Source: Micractinium sp. NFX-FRZ
Taxonomy: Eukaryota; Chlorophyta; Trebouxiophyceae; Chlorellales; Chlorellaceae
Direction of reading: 5' to 3'
NCBI GenBank assembly: GCA_029339195.1
Contig: JAPTJF010000060.1
Coordinates: forward strand, 62,001-126,000
Length of the DNA: 64,000 nt
Shown here: one piece after another, positions 55,160 through 64,000 of the stretch
Position numbering within the stretch: the first letter of the stretch is position 1
How the letters are laid out: the number at the start of each line of letters is the position of its first letter
Program-made: the position numbers and the translations under genes
Notes under the pieces: model-generated
The model's database searches: none
The model's input: the letters and a program-made list of their open reading frames with translations, nothing else
Told to the model about the DNA's origin: nothing

Positions 55160-58100
55160 ATGGCGCTGGCCTGCCTGCAGCAGGCTCGCGGGCAGATGGC
55201 GGGACTCGAGCAGTCTAGAAGCGCGCTGAGCAGCCGGCAGCACGCCAGCAGCGCAGGTGAGGCAGGCGGTGCGGTGCCGCTACGCTGGCCGCTGCTTCCT
55301 TTGCCGTGGGGACAGGACTGCACAACATCGTTTGCTGTCAAACAGGCACATCTTCAATCAAGGCCCTGCTCTTCTGCTTTGCAGCCGTCTTCCGGCCAGC
55401 GGCAGCCCGCCTGCCGCGGCGGCAGCGGCGTGCCGTGGCGGCAGCGGCGGCGGCAGAGACAGCGCCCCGCCGTGTGGTGGTCACGGGCCAGGGCGTGGTC
55501 AGCAGCCTGGGGCACGATGCAGATACCTTTTACAACAACCTGCTAGCAGGCAACAGCGGCATCAGCATGATTGAGGGCTGGGACACAAGTGAGTGGAGCG
55601 GGCGCTGCTGTTTAGTCATGGGTGCAGGGGCGGAGGGGCTCTGCACGTGTGTGTTGCCACAACGCAGTCAGGCAGGCCTGCTTCAGGCATTCTGTTGTGC
55701 ACTGACAGTTGTGGGAGCAGTGGGAGCGATGCACGAGAGCAATCATGTGCAGCCCAGCCAGGTTGCTGCTTGGTCCTACTCAGGAGGAGAGCCGGCCGGG
55801 TCATTCTGGCAAGCATGCCAGCTTGCTCTGGCACCGTTCTCTCAAAGCCCCTGACACGCCCCCCTGCCCACCAACGCGCCCACCCTGCAGCTGACTACAG
55901 CACTCGGTTCGCTGGGCAGATCAAGCAGCAGCCGGACTGCGACGGGCTGGTGCTGAAGAAGTGGGAGAAGCGGATAGACGTGGGTGAGTGTGCGCACGGC
56001 GCTGGCGCTTGAACCCCTGGCAGTGGCTCTTTCATGCATTGCACTCCCTGCGGTTGCACCGTCAGCCTCGGCGCTGCCTGCATTGTCTGCCTCAAGCTGA
56101 GGCATTCTGGCACCTGCAGCGCCTGGCGCAACTGAGCGCCCAACCTCACGCAAGCGCCATTCTGGCAAGCGCCATGCTCTCATTTTCCAATAGTCTCCCA
56201 AGCTCCCTCTCTCTGCCCTACCCGGCACTAGAGAGCATCTGCATGACCTTGGCCCAGCACCACCGCTGCTGCGCTGCCCGCACTGTACTGCCCTGCACTG
56301 CAGCATTATACTACATGGTGCTGCCTGAGAACAAGGCGCTGTCGGATGCAGTACCATGACCGCTCCCCCCGTACTGCCTGCCCCACCCCCCGTGTACCGC
56401 AGTGATGAAGTACATGATGGTGTCTGGCAAGAAGGCGCTGGCGGATGCTGGGCTGCCCTGGGAGGGTCCCGAGATGCAGGAGCTCGACAGGCAGCGCTGC
56501 GGCATCTTGATAGGTGGGCCGGGGAGTTTGTGTTTGCCATATGTGGGGCTCCATTGGCCAGTGGGGTGGTTGGCTGCTTGCGGGCTGGTCCCGCCAAGGC
56601 TGGGCGGACCCCGGCACCAGAGGAGCTCAGCAGGCAGCTCTGCGGTGCCTTGCATCAGTGGGCATGTGGACCGGGCAGTGGGCAGCCATCCAAGAGCAGC
56701 ACCAACTGCCCGCCTGCCTGCCACGAAGCGCCAGGTCTCGCCCTGTGACCCAGCGCGCCCTGCATCCCCCGCCACCCCTCCCCACCCCCCCATGGTTGAC
56801 GTTCTGCAGGCACCGCCATGGGCGGCATGCAGACGTTTGCCACCGCTGTGGAGTCCCTTCAGACCAGCTTCAAGAAGATGAACCCCTTCTGCATCCCCTT
56901 TGCCATCTCAAACATGGGTGAGGCGGCTGTGTTCAAGTTGGGCTGCTGGGGGAGGTGGCAGGATGGGGTGGGGTTGCCTTGCTACAGGAGACTTGCGTCA
57001 ATGTCCCTCCCTCCTTTGGTCCCCCTCCTGCATATCATGCTGGCAATAACCCGGGCTCCATTTGCCCCAGCTACCCTGCGTCCCGCCCTCGCCCCATCCC
57101 CCTTGTACTTTTTTCCCTTCCCTCCCGCCAGGTGGCGCCATGCTGGCGATGGACCTGGGCTTCATGGGCCCCAACTACCCCATCTCCACAGCCTGCGCAA
57201 CCGGCAACTACTGCATCCTCAGGTGGGGGCCGGGAGCAGCCAATTGACGCAAACGGGGCAGCGCGGGTGGGGTCAGCGCCGGGCGCAGCGGTGGGCAGGT
57301 CGTTGTGCAGGCAAGCACTGCATCTTCATGTGGGGGCGTAGCGGGTGGGCAGATGGTGGTGCAGGCAAGCACTGCACCCCAGCTGGAGGTGGGGGCAGTG
57401 AGGGAAGCACGTGGGCAGCGCAGGGTGCAGAGAAGAGGGCATGGTGGGCTGGCAGATGGCGGTGTGTGCAGCTGCTGCACCCTCGGGCGAACCTTTCTGC
57501 CCTTCTGGCCACATTTCCAGGCGATGCCAAGCTCGTGCATGCTTCAGAGGGGGCCGACGCTCTGCTCCATGCCGACCGCCTCCCTGCCGCCCAGTCCACT
57601 GCCCGTCCTTGGCCCCCCTGCAGTGCTGCCACCCACAATCGCCGCCCTCTCATTACCAGCATGGACATCTCAATCTCTCCTCATCGTAGCACCTGCTCCC
57701 TGTTTCCCTCCACCTGCAGTGCTGCTGACCACATCCGGCGAGGCGATGCCGACCTCATGCTTGCGGGCGGCTCAGAGGCGGTGGTCATCCCCTCCGCCAT
57801 GGCTGGCTTCATTGCTTGCAAGGTGGGAGCGCGGCGGGCGGGCGTGTGGGAAGCAGTGTTGCGGACAGCCGCCACGTGCATGGGTTGTAGGATCCGCTGC
57901 CACACCGGGGTAGCTGGCATAGCGTGTGCCGGCGCCCTGCTTAGGGTTTGGATGGCGCACCCCAGTCACATTGCTGCTCCCCCTCGCCTCCCCTGGTTCC
58001 CTTGTTTTGTGAAGCATGGGGCAGCAGCCTGGGCCGGCCACGAGGCAGCTGTTCATCCAAAGCACGCCTCATTCTCTTTAAACCTCCCCTGCTTCATATG

Positions 58101-59521
58101 CCCCCAACACCGTCCCTCCAGGCCCTGTCCAAGCGCAACGAGGACCCCGCGGCGGCCAGCCGGCCCTGGGACCGCGACCGCGACGGCTTTGTGATGGGCG
58201 AGGGAGCAGGTGCGGCGGGGGGGCGTGGAGGCGGGGCGGCGGGGGTGCCTGGTTTGAAGGGTGGGTATGGAGGGGCTGCAGGGCGCAGCACATCAAGGCA
58301 GCCCTCAACGCAAGTCAGACCCTTGATCTGTAAAGCACGTGCCTGTGCTGCCGCAGGCGTGCTCGTGCTGGAGGAGCTGGAGCACGCCAAGCGCCCCGCC
58401 CTCAAGTTTCAGCCCTCCTTCTTCACATTGTCTCATACTGTCTGCTGATTTCGTGTCTGCTCCCCCGCAGGCGTGCTTGTTCTGGAGGAGCTGGAGCACG
58501 CCAAGGCACGGGGTGCGCCCATCCTGGCCGAATTTGTGGGCGGCGCCTTCACGTGTGACGCACACCACATGACGGAGCCCCACCCGGAGGGCAAGGGAGT
58601 CATCCTGTGCATTGAGCGGGCGCTGGAGCGGGCAGGCGTGGCGCCGGAGGAGGTGCGCCGGGGCCGGGGAGCGAGAGGAAGGGGTCGCGCTCGCGCTTTG
58701 AGTTGGGCAGGCTGCAAAGTGGGGGCGAGTGAGGGGGGAGCCAGGGGAGGACCGGGGGGGAGCAAGCACGGCGGGGCGCAACCTAGTGCTAGGCCGGTGG
58801 TGATCTGCCTTTTCAAACCACCTCGTCCCAATCCTGGTTCCCCCTTCTGCCGCCTCCTCTCCCCTCCTCCGCCTCTCCCTTCATGCCTCGCCCCCTTCAT
58901 CCCTCCTGCCTCCCCTCACTCCTCGGCCTGCCTCCTCCCTGCCTCCCCCCACCCCACCTTACGAGCAGGTCAACTACGTGAATGCCCACGGCACCTCCAC
59001 CCCTGCGGGCGACATGGCTGAGTACCGCGCCATCACCAGCGCCATCCCACACAAGCACCTGAAGATCAACTCGACAAAGAGCATGATTGGGCACCTGCTG
59101 GGCGCGGCGGGCGCGGTGGAGGCGGTGGCGGCGGTGCAGGCCATCCGCACGGGTGCGTGGTGCAGGCGGGCGGGCGGCGCTGGGGCGCACGAGGGGGCGT
59201 GGGGCGGGGCCGAGGGTTGCCGTGGGGCCCCTCTTCCTGCAGGCATGGTTCACCCCAACCTGAACCTGGGACCACATTGAGGAGGCGAGACTTGAACCTT
59301 AGATCCCGCATTATCTGTGAATTTGACCAGATCCCTCTTCTTCCCTACACGCAGGCATGGTGCACCCCAACCTGAACCTGGACAACCCCGAGGAGGAGGT
59401 GGACCTGAACGTGGTGGTGGGCAAGGAGGCCGAGGCTCTGGACATCAACGTCGCCCTCTCAAACTCCTTTGGCTTTGGGGGCCACAACAGCTGCATCATG
59501 TTCCGCAAGTACACAGAGTGA
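55160..59521 (+). CDS. Plastid 3-oxoacyl-ACP synthase I (KAS I)
   Basis: Condenses malonyl-ACP with growing acyl-ACP (C4 to C16) in plastid type II fatty acid synthesis. Eleven exons: 55160-55256, 55385-55588, 55891-55983, 56403-56513, 56810-56917, 57132-57222, 57720-57822, 58122-58209, 58471-58652, 58969-59152, 59355-59521; 475 aa. A transit-like N-terminus (about 65 residues, rich in Ala/Arg/Ser) precedes [15 protein letters not shown]. The catalytic triad is visible: Cys226 in STACATGNY, His366 in [11 protein letters not shown], His401 in [22 protein letters not shown] is near the C-terminus. FISP-type and [17 protein letters not shown] motifs fit plant KAS I better than KAS II. Introns before exons 4, 9 and 11 and after exon 6 carry exon-edge copies. 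Confidence 0.95.
56295..56460 (+). repeat. Intronic copy of a KAS I exon start
   Basis: [15 protein letters not shown] (56311-56356, intron) is a decayed copy of [16 protein letters not shown] (56409-56456, exon 4). Both keep TACATG.TG and AAGGCGCTG.CGGATGC blocks. Confidence 0.75.
57205..57400 (+). repeat. Three copies of a KAS I exon end and donor
   Basis: ACTGCATCCTCAGGTGGGGG (57209-57228) is the functional donor. Copies follow at 57316-57336 (CACTGCATCTTCATGTGGGG) and about 57370-57396, the latter with a large mismatch. Confidence 0.65.
58345..58512 (+). repeat. Duplicated acceptor and exon start in KAS I
   Basis: CCGCAG followed by codons for [12 protein letters not shown] occurs twice, at 58351-58391 and 58465-58505. 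The second is the functional exon 9. The first runs into a stop codon after about 20 more codons, so using its acceptor alone would truncate the enzyme. Confidence 0.9.
59238..59392 (+). repeat. Duplicated acceptor and exon start in KAS I
   Basis: GCAG followed by codons for GMVHPNLNL occurs at 59240-59270 and 59351-59381. The first copy hits TGA shortly after. Only the second continues to the true C-terminus. Confidence 0.9.
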
Positions 59522-60318
59522 TGTGACGAGAATTGGCGTACTGCAGTGGAGGGCGGGAGGTGGGAGGAGCGGAGCGAGGCGCGCGCGCACGAGGGAGCAG
59601 TAGGGGGCCGCCACCCTGGGTGGGCCCTGGCCTGAGCCGGGCGCTTGCCTGGCGAGCTGCCCAGGCCGCCACTTGAACTGTGATGAGGGGGGGCTGCCCT
59701 GGGCCCCCTTGGGTTGGATTTATTGTTGTTTCTCGCTGCACAGCACTGCGCCGTGCCAGCATGGCACGTCACACTGGCAGCAGGCCCCGTTTCGAGCTGC
59801 TGCCCGCCTGCCTCTGCCCCTGAGTTGAGCCACTGCGGAGGCCCCAGCCTTTGCTCGCTGGCACCGCCCCCCCAAGCCTGCCCATATTCGTTTTCTTCAC
59901 CTTCCTGGCTTGCCCGAACTCAAAACCTCGCGCTTAACAGTCGCCCCCTCCTGCCTCCTCCTGACGGTTGCGGCCTGCTCCCGGCCTCACGTTCCGCCGC
60001 CCGCCCGAGCCGGCGACAGTAGAGTGCACCGCCCGGTTTCCCTGTTGCCCCACTGTCCTGCCTGACCGCACCTGTCCTTCCCCCACATCAAACGCACTCA
60101 CAGCACTGAACAGCCGCATGCAAACGCACTGCTGGGCACATGTAATCTCTCAAGCTGGGTGTGCTCCCTAGGACAGCCGCCTTGCTGGCGACGCCACCCT
60201 GCAGCAGGGTTCATCTTGGCGGAGGAGAAGATTGAGCGGCTGATCGTCCTTCCTCGGCTATCGAGGCACTTTGGACAACGGCAGCTGACAGCGCGTTGCC
60301 TTCCAGGCTGCAATTGAC
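59522..60318. other. Intergenic region, KAS I to SET gene 2
   Basis: About 800 bases with the KAS I 3' region and the SET gene 2 promoter. A TGTAA at 60141-60145 could be a polyadenylation signal but is far from the KAS I stop. No gene is visible. Confidence 0.45.
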
Positions 60319-63300
60319 ATGCTGGCTGGAATGAGGGCCTCGCACGGCCTGGCGCCTCGGGCACAGCCTGCGGCGCCAGGGCTGCTGGCCCGGGGGAAGG
60401 CCTCCCAACGCCGCGTGCACACCGCTGCCTCCTCTGCCCCAGAAGCAGAGGTGGTCCAACGCCCAAGCAGGCTGATGAAGTGGCTCGAGGTGGGCCTTGG
60501 AAGGTGCTTGTGACATTTCCGAGCCTCTCGAGTGTTGCGAGCGCACTTGGTGCTGCCGCCGCCTGCTCACCGCCGCCGCCGCCGCTGCTGCCGCCCCTGC
60601 CCGTTGCAGGACAGCAATGCGCCGCAGCAGCACGCCAAGTTGATGACTGTCCACCGCAACGGTCAGGAGGTGGATGTGGTGATGGCGGCGCAGCCGCTGC
60701 AGCCGGGTGACGTGGCGCTGCGCATCCCGGAGCACCTGATAGTCACCCTGGATCGGGTGCTGGAGGATAACACGCTGGCGGAGCTGCTGACCACCGGCAA
60801 GCTGTCAGGTGGGTGCTGGCGCTGCAACGATGGGTGCCGCTGTGTACGCTGCCCCCGCATGTTTGTGATTCTGAGCGTTGGAGCCACAAGTCCCGCTGCC
60901 GTGCGACCGCGCTTGCAGAGCCCACCAGCTGGGCGGTGGGTGCTGGGCATTATTCCCAGTGTAGCCATGTGTGTGCAGGTTTCTGCCGTGCTGGTCTTAT
61001 GGTTTGATACCCTTGCGTTGTGCTGCAGAGCTGGCCTGCCTGACGCTCTACCTGGCATATGAGAAGAAGAGGGGCAAGGAGGGGTGAGAGCTGCCGTGCT
61101 GCTGTACCGCACAGAGTTGCATCATGAGATGTGTCGTGCTGCCAACGGCCCGGCCTGCCAATGCTGCTATCGTTGTGTCGCTTCACGGTGGCAGCGCTGT
61201 GGATGCCGCTCGGCTGCTGGCAGGTTCTGTCCTGGCCAATGCTGACGTGGCATGCATGCTGACGTGGCACGCTGCCCCTGCAGCTGCTGGTACCACTTCA
61301 TCAAGGAGCTGGACCGCATGCAGGGCCGCGGCTCGCAGGTACGCACAGCAGACAATTTCAGTATCAAGGCAGCCGGCGAGTCCTGGGTCCAAATCAGTAT
61401 TTTAAGGCAGCCGGCGAGTTGGCGAGTCGTCGGTCCAATTCAGTATTAAGGCAGCCGGCGAGTCCTCGGCCCGACCTTCCGGGCAGGCAGGGTGCTGACG
61501 TCAGCGGGAGACTGCTGGCGGCACATGCCACCCGCTGCGTGCGCCTGGAAGCAGGATCAAGGCTTGAGGCCTGAGGGCCACGTTGCCGGCCAGGCCAGCG
61601 CCCCCCTAGCCTTCAAGCGTGCCCCCCCCCCCCCACACACACACCACCCACCACCACCCCGCTGCCTCTTCTGCAGGGCGCCAAGTCGCCGCTGCTGTGG
61701 GACGAGGGCCAGGCTGCGGAGCTGCTGGCTGGCTCCCCCGTGGTCCAAGAAATCGAGGCCCGGCTGGCGGGCATTGAGAAGGAGTATGAGGAGCTGGATG
61801 CCGTCTGGTTCCTGGCCGGCAGGTGAGGGCGCTGAGGCTCATGAGGGGGTGGCTGGCATGTTTCACATGGGGTGGCAGCACAGCTTTCTGGAACCGAATT
61901 CATGACAGCTGAGCGGTGGGCAGATCGAGTCACGGCTGCAGGAGTGGCTGGATGCTGTCAGGTCCCGGGCGGGCAGGTGAGGACCTGGGGTGTTTCGTTT
62001 TGAGTTTCATGAAGGGTTTTGCAGCAGCACAAGTGGTGCAGGCATGAGAGCACCACGTTTTCCAGGTGGTCACGTACTGCACTTTAGGTTGCTGGAGAGT
62101 AACCCCCTTTGTGTCTCCTCCCCATCCCCCCGCCCCCTGCAGCCTCTACAACCGCCAGCCGTTTGCGCCGCCCACCGAGCAGTTCTCCCTCAACGTCTTC
62201 AAGCAGGCCTTCACGGCAGTGCAGTCGTGCGTGGTGCACCTGCAGGGCGTGCCCCTGGGGTGAGCCCCCACCCAGAATTGTTGTGGCAGGACCTGGTGTT
62301 CGGTTTGCATGTGGCACAGCTGGGGGCGGGCTGTATCTCACAAGTGACTCGAGGGCTGTGGGGCCCTCGTGTGTGCTGATGAAGCGCGTGTGTGCTTGGG
62401 CCGCGCTCGTGCTTGCCGCTTGCTGCCACACCATCAAAACTCATTTACCCCGGCTGGCGCCCTGTGCACTGCTCTTGCCTGCCAATCCGGGCTGTGCCGC
62501 ACTGCCCGCCCCGCTTCTGCCAACCCTGGGTTGCATCCCACCTTCGGGTGCCCCTCTTCTGATGCCCTTCTTCACGCCACGTGCTGCCTGCCTTGCCGTT
62601 TGCAGCAAGCGTTTTGCGCTGGTGCCTCTGGGCCCCCCGCTGCTCACCTACAGCAGCACCAGCAAGGCAATGCTCAAGTTTGACCCGGAGACCCACGAGG
62701 TGAGTGGGAGGAATGGTAGGGAGGGGAGGGAGGGAGGGAGGGGGCGGGAGGGGATGGACGGAAGGAACAGGCAAGGAGAGGCAGAGCAAGCGTGGAGCAA
62801 GGCTTTGGATCGGCTACCTGCGAGGCGGGTTTGTAATGAGAGGGAGAGGAAAGGGGACGCTGTGCCCGTATTGGGCAGCGGTCACCATGGCACCCCCTGT
62901 CGGCGGCCTGCACCCTCGCTGCACCCCGCTGCCGTGCCGTTTGTGGAAGAGCAGGTGCGGATGGCCCGCCTGCAGCCTGCTTGTTTTGCCTGTCGCCGTT
63001 GTTTAACCATGGGGTCACCTCCCCTGGCCTGTTCTAACCCGCCCGCATGCGGGCTGGCACATTTCTTGTCCTTTGTGTTCTGATGTTGCAGGTGCAGCTG
63101 GCTGTGGACCGCCCATATGCAGAGGGAGAGCCGCTGACCGCCTGGTGCGGCCCCCAGGTGAGCCCGCCTGCCCCGGCCCTGCTGCCATGCCAACCTACTT
63201 GCCACAACACATCTTCTCAACAACAGTTCACATGTGTTCAATGCTCGGCGGCATGCAGCCCAGACGGGCTACCAACAACCTGGCCTGAAAACGGCCGCCT

Positions 63301-64000
63301 CAACATGGATTCGCTTGCCCGCGTTACCCCTATCCTTGCCGAACCCCTTCCCTTGCAGCCCAACTCGCGGCTGCTCATCAACTATGGTATCGTGGATGAG
63401 GCCAACCCCTACGACAAGCTGCCACTCTCAAGTGAGCCCCCCTCCCGCTGCTGCCTGCGTGTGACGTTAAGGAGTGGTCTGCTGGCTCAGCAGGATGCGT
63501 CCTGCCTGGGCTGGCTGTGCTGCCGAGCAGTGGTGCCGCTAACCTTGCTGGTATCCTCCGCCTGGCCACTGCTGCGCCAGAGCCGCCGCCGCAGCGGCAG
63601 CATCCTCGCCACCATCTGTCTGCAGCTGAGTCAGCCCGCCTCTTGACCCCCATCTCCCTGCGCTCTGTACCGCCCTGTACCGCAGTCACCATCCCCTCGA
63701 ACGACCCCCTGTACCGCCTGAAGCGGGACAAGCTGGCGGAGCAGGGGCTCAGCACCCAGCAGGTGTGTGCCACGCCACTTGCGACCGCTCAGCAGCACGG
63801 GTTCAGTAGAGCAGGGGCGGGCAGAGCACGACCTCCGCGCCCTGCAGGTGTATCTGCGCAGCTTGCCGGGGCGGCGCAGTGCACGGCAAGGCCCTCCCAG
63901 CCCAGCGCAGCAGCCTGTTGGCAGTGCCTGCTTGTGCTCGCCCACTCTTTCAGGACTGCCTCCACCACCACCTTCACCCCTGCCATTGCCTTGCCCTCTT
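60319..64000 (+). CDS. SET-domain, Rubisco-LSMT-like protein (3' end outside the window)
   Basis: Probable plastid protein lysine methyltransferase, partial. Exons: 60319-60489, 60610-60808, 61029-61083, 61284-61338, 61677-61822, 62143-62259, 62606-62699, 63092-63157, 63359-63431, 63686-63762, then one or more uncertain exons (one may start at 63849 with VYLRS). A transit-like N-terminus is followed by SET-group signals: GDVALRIPEHLIVTL, LACLTLYLAYEKKRG, WYHFIKELDRM, FKQAFTAVQSCVV, ALVPLGPPLLTYSS, EPLTAWCGPQ, then PNSRLLINYGIVDEANPYD. The start of the substrate-binding domain reads DPLYRLKRDKLAEQGLSTQQ. The usual NHS motif after LVPLG is replaced by GPPLLTYSS, so activity is uncertain. It is not a recent copy of SET gene 1. 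Confidence 0.8.
61355..61485 (+). repeat. Tandem repeat in a SET gene 2 intron
   Basis: Three units of about 45-50 bases containing TTCAGTAT..AAGGCAGCCGGCGAGT (near 61357, 61396 and 61438). Confidence 0.85.

Noticed and set aside
1..64000. tRNA genes, transposases, reverse transcriptases or viral genes
   Set aside because: Looked for and not seen; no cloverleaf or mobile-element protein motif could be supported by eye.

Overview
This is nuclear DNA from a eukaryote, most likely a GC-rich, intron-dense green alga of the Chlorella type (Trebouxiophyceae). The evidence is GC-rich codons, very many short exons with GT/GC...GCAG splice sites, plastid-style N-terminal extensions, a plant-type H+-ATPase, a plastid KAS I and (TTTAGGG)n-like motifs. 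It is not an operon-type genome. Most long single-frame ORFs are shadows of spliced genes, so I rebuilt genes exon by exon from splice phase and family similarity. All complete multi-exon models sum to whole codons.

Layout. 1-2300: decayed duplicate sequence, including an inverted fragment of the next gene and one doubtful gene. 2307-5655 (-): coiled-coil protein 1, 713 aa. 6908-20445 (-): plasma-membrane type P-type H+-ATPase, 34 exons, 1035 aa; one intron is almost entirely a mitochondrial large-subunit rRNA fragment. 21123-26514 (-): coiled-coil protein 2, 1161 aa. 26650-27050: broken copy of the start of the downstream isomerase gene. 27827-35414 (+): three tandem paralogs of an unknown cysteine-containing type I membrane protein, with an orphan exon between copies one and two and a related minisatellite after each copy. 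37066-39357 (+): enoyl-CoA delta isomerase. 39865-49817 (+): eukaryotic RNA-dependent RNA polymerase (RDR), 30 exons. 50209-54755 (-): SET-domain protein of the Rubisco methyltransferase group with a hydrophobic insert. 55160-59521 (+): plastid 3-oxoacyl-ACP synthase I, divergent from the SET gene. 60319 to window end (+): a second SET/Rubisco-LSMT-like gene, cut by the window edge.

The most striking signal is not a gene. In at least four genes (H+-ATPase, RDR, SET1, KAS I) introns carry one to three diverged copies of the neighbouring exon's edge, including its splice donor or acceptor. This looks like repeated local tandem duplication across exon/intron borders, making arrays of competing splice sites. 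The same genes also use several GC-AG introns.

Functional links are loose: KAS I and the two SET proteins are probably all plastid proteins, the H+-ATPase energises the plasma membrane, the isomerase serves beta-oxidation of unsaturated fatty acids, and the RDR implies an RNA-silencing amplification step.
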